Of a DNA stretch of 64,000 nucleotides, positions 35,939 to 45,942 are shown in pieces. The stretch is from Rhizobium sp. CB3090 (GTDB lineage: Bacteria > Pseudomonadota > Alphaproteobacteria > Rhizobiales > Rhizobiaceae). A model generated the notes under the pieces. That model was not told where the DNA came from. It saw only the letters and a program-made list of their open reading frames with translations, and did not search any database. Position numbers and translations under genes: made by a program. The stretch lies in assembly GCF_029714285.1 (NCBI RefSeq), contig NZ_CP121662.1, positions 2,604,001-2,668,000 on the forward strand. The letters run 5' to 3'. How positions within the stretch are numbered: position 1 is the first letter of the stretch; every line of letters begins with the position of its first letter.

Positions 35939-38247
35939 AATCCTCCCTAGTTACGGTTTCTATGGCAGTCGTGGTGGCAGGGCTTGTCGTCACGATGAAA
36001 GACCGTGGCAGCCTCGAAGAGGGATTGGGACTGGCCGCGCAAATTCATGCCGATAACCAAGTCACCCAGACCGGAAGCATCAAGCGGGTCGATGTGGCCT
36101 TCAACGCGCCACCGATTGACATGAAAGCAGTCGCCGATCGCATTCAGGCGACGGCACCGTCCGCAATTCTATCCGACGCGCCAGTCGCTGCCCAAACGAT
36201 GTCAGACACACCGGCCGCTGCCCAAGCCGCACCGGACACGCCGGACGCCGTTGCCCAGGCAGCGCCTCAATCGACCACGCCACAGCCCGCGCCGCACTCG
36301 AAAGTCGACGAGAGCGCACTTCGCTATTTCGCAAGCCACGGCGACAAGGCCCGGCTTCAGGCCGAAATTTCCCGCCTTCAAGCGCTTTATCCTGATTGGG
36401 TGCCACCCGCCGATCCGCTGGCGATCCCGCAAAACAGCGACAAGCAGCTCGAAGCCATGTGGCAGCTCTATTCCGAGGGCCGCTATGCCGGACTGCGCAA
36501 AGCCATCGCCGATCGCCAGGCGGCAGAGACCGGATGGCAACCGCCTGCCGACTTGCTGGAACGTCTCGATGTTGCCGAAGCGCGTGCGCGTCTGGTCAAC
36601 GCCTCCGATCTCAAACAATATGCAACCGTGGTCGACATCGGCGCCAACACGCCGAGCCTGCTCACCTGCAGCGACATCGACATTCTGTGGCGCGTCGCGG
36701 AGGCATTCATCAAGACCAATCGGACGGCTCGCGGCGAGGATGCTTACGTCTATATCCTGAAGAATTGCGCCAATCCCCAGGAGAGGCTCGCAACCATACA
36801 AAAGGCGTCGGCGCTGCTGTCCTATCAGCCCATGCAGGACCTTCTTGCACTGGAGAAGCCCGACGGCAATGGCGGCCGGGAATTCGACAGCATCCGCACA
36901 GACCTTGCACGGTGCTTCGTCGCCGAGGGGGATGACGATCCGAAACTGTCCGTGGCGCCGGAGTACCTGTCTCAAGTCGAACGCGTGGCGGAGACGCAGG
37001 GACTCGCATCCGACGCCTTGCTTCTTGGTTGGTATAATCTGCGCCGGGAAAACCACGGCGAAGCGGAAAAATGGTTCCGCGCGGCCCGCAACAAGGACGA
37101 TTCCGCTTCCGCCTCGCAAGGGTTGGCCTTGATCCTGATCGCCGATCACAAACCTCAGGAAGCTGAAGACGTCATGTATAGATGGCGCAACGATTCCAAG
37201 GATGCAACGGCAACTTATCTCGCAGCCACCGCCAATGTGATGGCACTGCAACCGCCGGCCAATCTCAGCGAGGACGTGCTCGGCCGCATGGCCGCCGAAG
37301 TTATCGAGAAAAAATACGTGCCCACCGCACAGGAATTCGGCTGGTATGCGCGTTCGCTGAACCAGCCGCAAACCGCCGTACGCTGGTTCGAAACGGCATT
37401 GCGCTGGAAACCTGATGATGAACCGTCCGCCTATGGCCTTGTCATCACGCGCAATCAGTTGAATGACCGACAGGGGGTCGCGGAAATTCAACGGCTATGG
37501 GCGGGTCGTTCGGAGCGTATCGCCCGGCTCGGCGAGGTTACCCCTCAAGCGCCGATCGGCTCGGCGCCGCTGCCTTCGCCAAATCAAGCGCTGGCGCAGC
37601 CGCTTGCAACCTCACCGGCGCCACCTGAGACCGATGTCACCACCCGCCAGCGCACGTCCGCGCGCGCGGGATATAGCGCGCCTGAGACACAAATCACCAC
37701 GGTTCGACGCAGGGCGCGCGGACCACAGGGCTGTTCCACGACGATCAATGCCGAGCGTCTCGATCCCGCGAATGCTCTGTCCCGCGGCTGGTGCCTCATG
37801 GACCTCAACCGTCCGATGGAAGCAGTCGAAGCCTTCGAAGTCGCTTTGAATAACCCTGCCGGCAAGGCCCGCGAAGACGCAGCCTACGGGCAAAGCCTTG
37901 CCTATCTGCGCGTAGGGCTCGCGAACAATGCGGCTGTTGCGGCTGCCAAGGCGCCTCTCAGCCACCAGCGCGCCGCCGAGCTGCAGGTTGCCATCCTGGC
38001 CGACCGCGCTCTTACGGCATTCTCCGCCAAACGCTATCAGGAAACCCTGATCTATCTCGATCAACGCGCGCAACTGCAGCAGGAACGCATCGATCTGATG
38101 GTTCTGCGTGGCTACTGCTATCTCAATCTCAAAATGTACGATGATGCCGAGCGGATATTCAACGCTGTGGCCGCGACTGGCAACAAAGACGGAAATCGCG
38201 GCCTCGTCGATCTGAGACTCGCCAGGCATCCCGATCCCAGCGACTGA
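35929..38247 (+). CDS. bcsK: Cellulose operon TPR protein (BcsK-type, no BcsC barrel)
   Basis: A 772-residue protein with an N-terminal membrane or signal helix (SSLVTVSMAVVVAGLVVTM), an Ala/Pro/Gln-rich stretch (about 70-125), then many TPR-like units to the end (WYNLRRENHGEAEKWFRAA; LSRGWCLMDLNRPMEAVEAF). There is no C-terminal outer-membrane barrel of the BcsC type. This matches the alphaproteobacterial cellulose operons in which a TPR protein (called BcsK) replaces BcsC. I chose the GTG at 35929 behind GAGGAG; it overlaps bcsZ by 10 bp. Confidence 0.82.
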   Translation: MFIKSSLVTVSMAVVVAGLVVTMKDRGSLEEGLGLAAQIHADNQVTQTGSIKRVDVAFNAPPIDMKAVADRIQATAPSAILSDAPVAAQTMSDTPAAAQAAPDTPDAVAQAAPQSTTPQPAPHSKVDESALRYFASHGDKARLQAEISRLQALYPDWVPPADPLAIPQNSDKQLEAMWQLYSEGRYAGLRKAIADRQAAETGWQPPADLLERLDVAEARARLVNASDLKQYATVVDIGANTPSLLTCSDIDILWRVAEAFIKTNRTARGEDAYVYILKNCANPQERLATIQKASALLSYQPMQDLLALEKPDGNGGREFDSIRTDLARCFVAEGDDDPKLSVAPEYLSQVERVAETQGLASDALLLGWYNLRRENHGEAEKWFRAARNKDDSASASQGLALILIADHKPQEAEDVMYRWRNDSKDATATYLAATANVMALQPPANLSEDVLGRMAAEVIEKKYVPTAQEFGWYARSLNQPQTAVRWFETALRWKPDDEPSAYGLVITRNQLNDRQGVAEIQRLWAGRSERIARLGEVTPQAPIGSAPLPSPNQALAQPLATSPAPPETDVTTRQRTSARAGYSAPETQITTVRRRARGPQGCSTTINAERLDPANALSRGWCLMDLNRPMEAVEAFEVALNNPAGKAREDAAYGQSLAYLRVGLANNAAVAAAKAPLSHQRAAELQVAILADRALTAFSAKRYQETLIYLDQRAQLQQERIDLMVLRGYCYLNLKMYDDAERIFNAVAATGNKDGNRGLVDLRLARHPDPSD

Positions 38248-38750
38248 TCTTGCCGATCCGAATTCGCTTCAACTTGCGCGCCACCCCGGCGAGGTTGTCC
38301 TCGCCGATCGCCGTGACGAAAACCTCATTGCGACGGCTCCGCGGGATTGTGGTTCGTGACGGGACACTTTCCGTCGGATTTGCGGCTGGCGTAAACGTAA
38401 ATAGGGGGCTCCAAAGTGTCCGGAACCCATCCAAAGGTATCGGCGCACCATCGTACAACAGAGGCCTGATGCTTTGATGAGAGTCTTTTTGACTCGACAA
38501 GGGCGGTCGCTGCGCCGCACGGAAGCAGCCGAAAGCCTTTTCAGCCGAACTTAGAGCAATTCCAGGAAAAGTGCAAAGCGGTTTTCCGTCCGGAATGCGT
38601 AAAAACAAAGAGATAGAGCGGGAAAGCGATTCCGTAAAACGCTGAACCGCTCTAGAACAGCATTTAGCTCAGTTTGAATCTGGATGATATTTCAGCCGAT
38701 CCCACCGCAGCGGAACCGGCAACTCGGGTTTTCTGTTGGGTCGTGTGGAG
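38248..38750. other. 503-bp intergenic region with repeats
   Basis: Lies between the convergent bcsK and DUF882 genes. It contains a 9-bp inverted repeat (GGACACTTT at 38362-38370, AAAGTGTCC at 38413-38421) and a palindromic element at 38553-38655. I see no gene with coding character. Confidence 0.6.
38553..38655. repeat. Rhizobial intergenic palindromic repeat element
   Basis: Begins AGAGCAATTCCAGGAAAAG and ends CGCTGAACCGCTCTAG. Its right part folds: AGAGCGG (38615-38621) pairs with CCGCTCT (38647-38653), and AGCG (38625-38628) with CGCT (38640-38643). The overall pattern (GCAATTCCAGGAAAAGTGC, then GCGGTTTTCCGTCCGGAATG, then GTAAAAAC) is one I recall as a multi-copy intergenic element in Rhizobium and Agrobacterium genomes. 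Only one copy is in this window. Confidence 0.65.
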
Positions 38751-40730
38751 CTACTCGAGCGAATTGAACTTCTTCACCTGCAGGAAGTTTACGGCCGAAC
38801 CGCTGAAACGCTCCGGATCGATCGACGCGGTCTGCACCTTGAAGCCTTCTGTATAGACGGCGGTCGGCTGAGCGCGCAGCGTCGGGCTGACGAAGCGCGG
38901 TGCCTTGACCGGGCGATTGACGATCTCGACACGGGCATTGGCGATCGCCCACTGCGAGATCATCTTCTCGGTCAGCTTCGGTTCGGTGGTCACAGTTGCG
39001 CGGCCGGCATCGGCCACCGCGGCATCCTGTTTGTTCGGCCGGCCGCCCTTGGTCGCGATACCGGCAGCAATCGGACGCTCCTGCGGCCGCGCCGGTTCGA
39101 AACTGTCATTGAAGCGGCCGCCGCTGACCTTGATGTCGTTGGAGGTCGGCGCCAGTGCCGCGACCTGCATCGGCATCGGCTGTCCCGGCCGCTTCTGCGG
39201 CGAGACCGCAGCGATAGCCCGGACGGCGTCATTGTCGCCAACGGCGTTGTTCTGGGCCGGCGGCGCGGCCTCCGCGGTATTCTTCGGCGGTATCTCGTCC
39301 TTGGATGCGGCATTGTTGGCGGCCACATTCACCGGAACGCCGGCATTCATATCCGCCTGATCGACGCGATGCTGCTCGAGAGCCGCGACGATCGACGGCG
39401 ACAGCGTGCCTTCGTCGGCAGCATCGTCGATCGCATCCGGATCGGCGTCGGCGGAGGCGAGCAGACTTTCGGCGACTTCCGGACGCTCGGCCGGGACCGG
39501 CACGTCGGCCGTCTGATCCTTCGCGTCCGCCTCAGCGGAAGCTAGCTCGGCATCGCCGGGCGAACGGCGGTCAAGCAGCGAGGGCACGGGAACGTGATAG
39601 TCACGAAGATCCGCATATTGCTGATCCTGCTGCTGGCCGTTCGCATCCGGCATGGCTGCGGCAAGCGCATCCTGAGCGGCGTTATGCGTCGGAGACATCA
39701 GGGCCGAAGCCACTTCGCTCCCCGCCGGCTGATTGCCGAAGGCTGGCCGAACTTGCGGAACGGGCGCGTTTATGCTGGCAACCTGCGTCTGCGGCTGGCT
39801 GTCGTCGCCTTCATCCGCCGCGACAGGAGCCTGCTCGGTCTTCTTGCTGCTGGCAACGAGGGTGGTCGGCGCTGCCGTTGCCGGTGCGCCTTCATCCGCA
39901 TTGTCCTCTTCCTCATCCGCGCCGCCGCCAAACAGTCTGGCGAAGAAGCCGCGACGCGAATGCGAAGCGCTGGCAATCTGGATATCGTCAGAAGACATGC
40001 GGCGCTTATAGTCGGCCACCGCCTCCTGATAGCCTGGCAACGGCCGACCGTCGGCCGGAATATGCATCGTCTTGCCATCGGGGAAGAGACGGACGAGATC
40101 CTGGCGATCCATGCGCGGCCAGGCGCGCACGCCGCCGACGTCCATATGCACGAAGGGCGAACCGGATGTCGGATAGAAGCCGACGCCGCCGACCTGCAGC
40201 TTCATACCGATTTCGCGCAGCTTGGTGAGCTTGACATCGGGAATATAGAAGTCCATCGCGTTGCCAAGCATATGCTGGCTCTTCTTCGCCACACCCGTAT
40301 GGGCCGAGCGCGTGCGCAGCATCTCGTTGGTTCCCGGCGAGCGGAAGCCGCAGACGACGTAGATGAATTCATGCGAACCGCTTTCGCGGTAGACTTCCCA
40401 GATCAGGTCGAACAAGCGCGGGTTCATCTTGGTCGGCTGGTTTTTACGCCAGTCGCGCAGAATGCGGTTCAGTTTCTCCAAACCGTCCGGATCGAACTTT
40501 CCATTGCGCTTGTAGGTGATGACCGCCTTTTCGCCTGTGTGAACATAATAGATCTTGAGGCTGCGGGTTTCGCCGCCTGCCTGGGAGGGGGAGCCAACGA
40601 AAACCGGAGTGGAAACAGCCATCGCAAGCAGACCAACGGCTACGACCTTGGCCACCTTACGAAATATCTCTGAGCACGCAAAAAGCCTGCTCAAGCTATT
40701 AAGCTTGGTATTTCCAATCAGATTCGGCAA
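38751..40730 (-). CDS. DUF882/M15-type murein endopeptidase-like protein with long disordered tail
   Basis: A 659-residue exported protein. A hydrophobic N-terminal signal (VVAVGLLAMAVSTPVF) is followed by a DUF882/peptidase M15A domain at about 55-240 related to YcbK/MepK, which cut peptidoglycan crosslinks. The zinc ligands are visible in SQHMLGNAMDFYI and PFVHMDVGG. The remaining 400 or so residues are low-complexity and Ala/Asp/Pro-rich, with no domain I recognise, ending in a short ordered-looking tail (FSGSAVNFLQVKKFNSLE). The start appears to be a TTG at 40730 behind GGGGA. It faces the cellulose operon convergently. Confidence 0.85.
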   Translation of the reverse strand: MPNLIGNTKLNSLSRLFACSEIFRKVAKVVAVGLLAMAVSTPVFVGSPSQAGGETRSLKIYYVHTGEKAVITYKRNGKFDPDGLEKLNRILRDWRKNQPTKMNPRLFDLIWEVYRESGSHEFIYVVCGFRSPGTNEMLRTRSAHTGVAKKSQHMLGNAMDFYIPDVKLTKLREIGMKLQVGGVGFYPTSGSPFVHMDVGGVRAWPRMDRQDLVRLFPDGKTMHIPADGRPLPGYQEAVADYKRRMSSDDIQIASASHSRRGFFARLFGGGADEEEDNADEGAPATAAPTTLVASSKKTEQAPVAADEGDDSQPQTQVASINAPVPQVRPAFGNQPAGSEVASALMSPTHNAAQDALAAAMPDANGQQQDQQYADLRDYHVPVPSLLDRRSPGDAELASAEADAKDQTADVPVPAERPEVAESLLASADADPDAIDDAADEGTLSPSIVAALEQHRVDQADMNAGVPVNVAANNAASKDEIPPKNTAEAAPPAQNNAVGDNDAVRAIAAVSPQKRPGQPMPMQVAALAPTSNDIKVSGGRFNDSFEPARPQERPIAAGIATKGGRPNKQDAAVADAGRATVTTEPKLTEKMISQWAIANARVEIVNRPVKAPRFVSPTLRAQPTAVYTEGFKVQTASIDPERFSGSAVNFLQVKKFNSLE

Positions 40731-40904
40731 TTCGATCCCCGTCCGACAGACAATGTCGCATCGTGTTCCAAATGGCTGTCAATTGCGGTGACACGATGGC
40801 AAAAATGCCACACATGGTCGCCCTCTTCATACATGGTGAACGATGCACTAACAAGTGCTTTACGACAGGTAACAAAATATGCTTGCCTAAACGTTAATAT
40901 ACAC

Positions 40905-42488
40905 TCAGGCCGCATGTTTCTGCGGGTCATCCGGGTCTATCCCATAGTCTTTCAACTTGCGATAGAGAGTCGAACGCCCGATTCCGAGCTTCCTTGCCAC
41001 TTGACTCATCTGTCCTCGATAGAATTTGAGAGCGAAACGAATAAGCTCTTCCTCAACATCTGCGAGCTTTCTGACGTCGCCGGACGGGTCGGTGCTGGCG
41101 ATGACATTGTCCGATGCAGGAGCAGATGCTGTGTCGACGATCGAAAGCGGCGGGGTTGTAACCGCCTCCGAGGAAATGACACGCATGCCGCGCTCAAACC
41201 TCTCGTCGGGGTCTGCGCCGCTGCTGAAAGCCTCGGAATTATCCACAACTAAGGTCGGATGCTCGGCAGTAAAATAGCCCGGCAACTGTGCCGCAATCTG
41301 CGGGAAATCTGCTTCGACCAGCTCCGAACCCTCGGACAGCACGACAGCGCGGAAGATCGCGTTTTCGAGCTGGCGGATATTGCCCGGCCAGTCATAGGCC
41401 GTCAGCAATGCCAGGGCGCCCGGACTGATCGAAAGCGAATGACCAAGCTTCTGTTCGAGCGCAAATCGATCGGCGAAGGCGCGTGCGAGGTATGGAATAT
41501 CTTCCTTGCGGCGGCGCAGCGCCGGCATGGTGATCGGGAAGACGTTGAGGCGATAGTAAAGATCTTCGCGGAACCGGCCGGCCTTCACCTCTTCGATCAG
41601 GTCCTTGTTGGTGGCCGAGATCAGCCGGACATTGACCTTTTGGGCAACGCGTGCGCCAACCGTCTCGATCTCACCCTGCTGCACGGCGCGCAGTAGCTTG
41701 ACCTGCACCTCCAGCGGCAGATCGCCGACTTCGTCGAGGAACAGCGTGCCGCCATCAGCCTCCATGAACTTGCCGACATGCCGCTCGGCAGCGCCGGTGA
41801 AAGCGCCCTTCTCGTGGCCGAACAGAATGCTCTCGACAAGGTTGTGCGGAATGGCACCGCAATTGACCGTCACGAAAGGCTTGCCGGCGCGGTCACTGCC
41901 GGCTTGGATGGCGCGCGCCACCAGCTCCTTGCCGACGCCGGATTCGCCTTCAAGCACGACGGGGATGTTCGATTGCGCCGCCCGCTGGGCAAGATCGATC
42001 ACCCGCATCATCGCCGGACTCGCCGAGACGATGTCGTCGAAGCTGATCGAGCTCGTGCGCGACCTGCGTCCGGCGCGGGCCTTGGCCTCGCGCTGATCGA
42101 GCTTCAGCGCATTGGCAATCGAAGCCGCTATCCGTTCCGGCGATACCGGCTTGACGACGAAATCGAAAGCGCCGGCCCGCATGGCCTGCACCACGGTCTC
42201 GATACCGCCCTGCCCCGTCTGCACGATGACGGGCAGATCGGTGCCCATATCGCTCAGCGCGCCCAGAAACTCGATGCCGTTCATCTCGGGCATCATGAGA
42301 TCGAGCACGATCACGTTGATCTGCTCGCTGTTGCGCTTCAATATCTCAAGGCCGAAACGGCCATTCTCCGCCAGATGAGCAACGTGTCCGTGCCGCTCGA
42401 TAGCGTTTTTCAGCAGACGCCGTTGAATCGGATCATCCTCGACAACGAGAATCTGCGCGCCCCCCTTGGCGCTATTAAATACGGTCAT
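40905..42488 (-). CDS. Sigma-54-dependent NtrC-family response regulator
   Basis: A 527-residue activator of sigma-54 promoters. The receiver domain has D63 ([12 protein letters not shown]). The AAA+ domain has Walker A GESGVGKE, the sigma-54 contact loop GAFTGA, Walker [14 protein letters not shown], and the R-finger region [15 protein letters not shown] variable linker (about 395-470) precedes a Fis-type helix-turn-helix ([20 protein letters not shown]). No histidine kinase gene is adjacent, so it is an orphan here. The start is the ATG at 42488. Confidence 0.96.
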   Translation of the reverse strand: MTVFNSAKGGAQILVVEDDPIQRRLLKNAIERHGHVAHLAENGRFGLEILKRNSEQINVIVLDLMMPEMNGIEFLGALSDMGTDLPVIVQTGQGGIETVVQAMRAGAFDFVVKPVSPERIAASIANALKLDQREAKARAGRRSRTSSISFDDIVSASPAMMRVIDLAQRAAQSNIPVVLEGESGVGKELVARAIQAGSDRAGKPFVTVNCGAIPHNLVESILFGHEKGAFTGAAERHVGKFMEADGGTLFLDEVGDLPLEVQVKLLRAVQQGEIETVGARVAQKVNVRLISATNKDLIEEVKAGRFREDLYYRLNVFPITMPALRRRKEDIPYLARAFADRFALEQKLGHSLSISPGALALLTAYDWPGNIRQLENAIFRAVVLSEGSELVEADFPQIAAQLPGYFTAEHPTLVVDNSEAFSSGADPDERFERGMRVISSEAVTTPPLSIVDTASAPASDNVIASTDPSGDVRKLADVEEELIRFALKFYRGQMSQVARKLGIGRSTLYRKLKDYGIDPDDPQKHAA

Positions 42489-42710
42489 TGGTGCCTCACT
42501 TCATGCGAAACCTGATGGGGACCTTCGCAGAAAGGCTTGAACACGAAGTTTTGCCAAAGCATCGTATTTTAATCATTATGACGAATGTAACGCCGTCCAT
42601 GAATTCGGCCGTTCGATCTCAAGGAAATCGCCCTTGCCGCGGCCTTTTCAGCCGAATAGACACGGAGAGACCGGACCGTTCCGCAAAGAAAAGCAGAGGA
42701 AATACCGCCT

Positions 42711-44561
42711 ATGAGCCCGACCTCGCTCCATTCATCCCCTAATTTTTCCGCAGGCCCGACGGCCGCAGCGACAAACGCCGCGCTCGGCGACCTGCCCGCC
42801 TGGAAACTCAGCGATCTCTATCCTTCCGCCACTTCGACGGCCTTCGTCAGTGACATGGAAAAGGCCGGAAAGGCGGCGATCGCCTTCGAGGAAAAGTGGA
42901 AAGGCAAGCTCGCTGATGCTGCCAGCAAGACCGGCGACGCAGGCATCGGCGCCGCACTGAAGGAATATGAGGCGCTGGACGACATCATGGGCCGTCTCGG
43001 CTCCTTCGGCGGCCTCACCTATTTCTCAAACACCAGCGATCCGGCCAATGGCAAGCTCTATGGCGACGTGCAGGCGCGGCTGACCGACTATTCCGCCCAT
43101 CTGCTGTTCTTTCCGCTGGAGCTCAATCGCATCGACGATGCAGCGATGGATGCCTGCATGGCGAACGACCCGGCCGCCGGCCACTACCGCCCCTGGATCG
43201 TCGACCTGCGCAAAGACAAGCCCTATCAGCTCGACGACAAGCTGGAGCAGCTATTCCTTGAAAAATCCATGACCAGTGCCGCCGCCTTCAATCGGCTGTT
43301 CGACGAGACGATGGCGGAGCTGCGGTTCGAGGTGGATGGCGAGAAGCTTCCGCTGGAAGTCGCCTTGAACATGCTGCAGGAGAAGGACCCCGAGATGCGC
43401 CGCAAGGCGGCAATGGCCCTTGCCGAAACCTTCAAGGCCAATTTGCGCATCTTCACGCTGATCACCAACACGCTTGCCAAGGATAAGGACATCGCCGACC
43501 GCTGGCGCGGTTTCGAGGATATCGCGGACAGCCGGCATCTCGCCAACCGCGTCGAGCGCGAAGTCGTCGACGCATTGGCTGCCGCCGTGCGCGACGCCTA
43601 TCCGCGCCTCTCGCACCGCTACTACAAGATGAAGGCCAAGTGGCTCGGCATGGAGCAGATGAATTTCTGGGACCGCAATGCCCCGCTGCCAGAGACGTCC
43701 AACGCACTGATCCCCTGGCGCGAGGCGAAGGAGACCGTTCTTTCCGCCTACGGCAATTTCGCCCCGGAAATGGCTGATATCGCAAAGCGCTTCTTCGATG
43801 AGGAATGGATCGATGCGCCGGTGCGTCCCGGCAAGGCGCCAGGCGCGTTCGCGCATCCGACCGTTCCTTCCGCGCATCCCTACGTGCTCGTCAACTATAT
43901 GGGCAAGCCGCGCGATGTCATGACACTGGCACACGAGCTCGGCCATGGTGTGCATCAGGTGCTCGCCGGCGGCCAGGGCGCGCTGATGTGCCAGACGCCG
44001 CTGACGCTGGCCGAAACCGCGTCCGTCTTCGGCGAAATGCTGACCTTCCGCGCTCTGCTCGACAAGACCACCGACAAGCGCGAGCGCAAGGCGATGCTCG
44101 CCCAGAAGGTCGAGGACATGATCAACACAGTCGTCCGCCAGATCGCCTTCTACGAATTCGAGCGCAAGGTACACACCGCCCGCAAGAACGGCGAACTGAC
44201 ATCGGACGATATCGGCGAGCTATGGCTCTCCGTCCAATCGGAAAGCCTCGGACCGGCGATCAAGATTTCCGAGGGCTACGAGACTTATTGGGCCTATATC
44301 CCCCACTTCATCCATTCGCCCTTCTATGTCTATGCCTACGCCTTCGGCGACTGCCTGGTGAATTCGCTCTACGCCGTCTACCAGAATGCCGAACAGGGCT
44401 TTCAGGAGAAATATTTCGAGCTGCTGAAGGCCGGCGGCACCAAGCATCACTCCGAACTCCTGAAGCCCTTCGGCCTCGACGCCACCGATCCGTCGTTCTG
44501 GAGTAAGGGACTGTCGATGATCGAAGGGCTTATCGATGAGCTGGAGGCGTTAGATAGGTAA
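42711..44561 (+). CDS. pepF: M3-family oligoendopeptidase
   Basis: Cytoplasmic zinc metallopeptidase of 616 residues cleaving short peptides. The catalytic motif LAHELGHGVHQVLAG (HExxH) is complete, followed about 25 residues later by the third ligand region ETASVFGEML. The N-terminal lobe is the helical M3 type. The start is the ATG at 42711 behind AGAGGAAA. It is divergent from the NtrC-type regulator across 222 bp and is followed by a hairpin-rich gap. Confidence 0.95.
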   Translation: MSPTSLHSSPNFSAGPTAAATNAALGDLPAWKLSDLYPSATSTAFVSDMEKAGKAAIAFEEKWKGKLADAASKTGDAGIGAALKEYEALDDIMGRLGSFGGLTYFSNTSDPANGKLYGDVQARLTDYSAHLLFFPLELNRIDDAAMDACMANDPAAGHYRPWIVDLRKDKPYQLDDKLEQLFLEKSMTSAAAFNRLFDETMAELRFEVDGEKLPLEVALNMLQEKDPEMRRKAAMALAETFKANLRIFTLITNTLAKDKDIADRWRGFEDIADSRHLANRVEREVVDALAAAVRDAYPRLSHRYYKMKAKWLGMEQMNFWDRNAPLPETSNALIPWREAKETVLSAYGNFAPEMADIAKRFFDEEWIDAPVRPGKAPGAFAHPTVPSAHPYVLVNYMGKPRDVMTLAHELGHGVHQVLAGGQGALMCQTPLTLAETASVFGEMLTFRALLDKTTDKRERKAMLAQKVEDMINTVVRQIAFYEFERKVHTARKNGELTSDDIGELWLSVQSESLGPAIKISEGYETYWAYIPHFIHSPFYVYAYAFGDCLVNSLYAVYQNAEQGFQEKYFELLKAGGTKHHSELLKPFGLDATDPSFWSKGLSMIEGLIDELEALDR

Positions 44562-44568
44562 GGTTTCG

Positions 44569-44745
44569 CCTTCTCCCCAAGGGAGAAGGATGCGCGTAAG
44601 CGCAAGGTTGAGGGGACGTTGCACCGTAAGGAGGATTATTGCCTTTCGCTCGCCGCTCAAGGCCTTCAGAGCTTCGCTCTTCGCCCCCTCATCCGCCCCC
44701 CGAGCTGTCGAGGGGCGGGCTACCTTCTACCTCTAGGGAGAAGGC
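44569..44745. repeat. Hairpin-rich intergenic repeat-like segment
   Basis: Starts with a perfect hairpin, CCTTCTCCC-CAA-GGGAGAAGG (44569-44589), and ends with a related CCTTCT...GGGAGAAGG near 44720-44745, with GAGGGG and CCCCTC stretches between. The two ends resemble each other, so the whole may be an imperfect inverted repeat. It fills most of the gap between pepF and pabB. Confidence 0.55.
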
Positions 44746-44781
44746 GTTAGTAACATCTGACACAAGGACTCAGAAGGCCGC

Positions 44782-45942
44782 ATGGCCGATACCCAACCCT
44801 ACGTCCTCTTCCGGGACGACAGCACAGGACAAGTGATGCTCTTTGCCGAGCCGGCGGAGATCATCACAGCGCGAACACGTGCGGAATTCTTCGATGCCCT
44901 CGATCGGATGCAAAAGGCGAAGGCGGAGGGAAAATGGCTGGCGGGCTATATGGCCTATGAGGCGGGCCACCTCTTCGAGGAAAAACTTGCGTCTTTCGCT
45001 GAGGAGAACCGCGAGACGCCGCTGCTCTGCTTCGGCGTCTTCGACGCTCCGGCGGCGGATGGTCACCCCCTCGCCCAACCATTGCAACGTCTCGAAAACG
45101 AGGCATTTCTGACCGACGCCACGGCCGCGTGGAATCTTGCTATATATAAAGAGAGGTTCGACCGGCTGCATTGGCACTTGCGCCAGGGCGACTGCTATCA
45201 GGCAAACCTCACCATGCCGATCACGGCCCGTTGGAATGGCGACGCCCGCGCCGCCTTCTGGTCACTGATCGAGCTTCAGCCGGTGAAATATGGAGCGCTG
45301 GTCGATCTCGGCGGCCCGATTATCCTGTCGCGCTCGCCCGAACTCTTCTTCCGCACCGACGACGACGGCTGGATCGAGACGCATCCGATGAAGGGCACCG
45401 CCAAGCGTGGCGCCGACGCCGCCGAGGATGCCGAGATCATCAGCGCCATGCTTGCCGATGAGAAGACGCAAGCCGAGAACCGGATGATCGTTGACCTCCT
45501 GCGTAACGACATCTCGCGCATCACCGAGGTCGGCACGCTCGAAGTGCCGAAACTCTTCGAGATCGAGACCTATCCGACCGTGCACCAGATGGTCAGCCAC
45601 GTGCAGGCAAAGCTGCGCCCCAACATGACCATTCGCGATATCTTCGCGGCACTCTTCCCCTGCGGCTCGATCACCGGCGCGCCGAAAATGCGGGCGATGG
45701 AAATTCTGCACGAGCTCGAAGTCGGTCCGCGCGACGCCTATTGCGGGGCGATCGGCATGATTTCGCCCGGCGGCGCCATGCGCTTTTCCGTGGCGATCCG
45801 CACCATCACGCTGTTCGATGACGGCCGCGCCGTCTTCAATGTCGGCGGCGGCATCGTTTTCGATTCGACGGCGGAGGCCGAATATGAAGAATGCCTGTTG
45901 AAAGCACGCTTCGCCGTGGGGGACCGATGGATCCAGCGCTAG
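44782..45942 (+). CDS. pabB: Aminodeoxychorismate synthase component I
   Basis: Converts chorismate and ammonia to 4-amino-4-deoxychorismate for folate. The 386 residues are of the chorismate-binding family: GDCYQANLTMPITARW, SRSPELFFR, then HPMKGTAKRG, ENRMIVDLLRNDISRI, FPCGSITGAPK, and a C-terminal NVGGGIVFDST. The KGT lysine and the GSITGAPK motif are intact. It lacks the long N-terminal domain of larger PabB. It overlaps the pabC-like gene by 16 bp. Confidence 0.95.
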   Translation: MADTQPYVLFRDDSTGQVMLFAEPAEIITARTRAEFFDALDRMQKAKAEGKWLAGYMAYEAGHLFEEKLASFAEENRETPLLCFGVFDAPAADGHPLAQPLQRLENEAFLTDATAAWNLAIYKERFDRLHWHLRQGDCYQANLTMPITARWNGDARAAFWSLIELQPVKYGALVDLGGPIILSRSPELFFRTDDDGWIETHPMKGTAKRGADAAEDAEIISAMLADEKTQAENRMIVDLLRNDISRITEVGTLEVPKLFEIETYPTVHQMVSHVQAKLRPNMTIRDIFAALFPCGSITGAPKMRAMEILHELEVGPRDAYCGAIGMISPGGAMRFSVAIRTITLFDDGRAVFNVGGGIVFDSTAEAEYEECLLKARFAVGDRWIQR

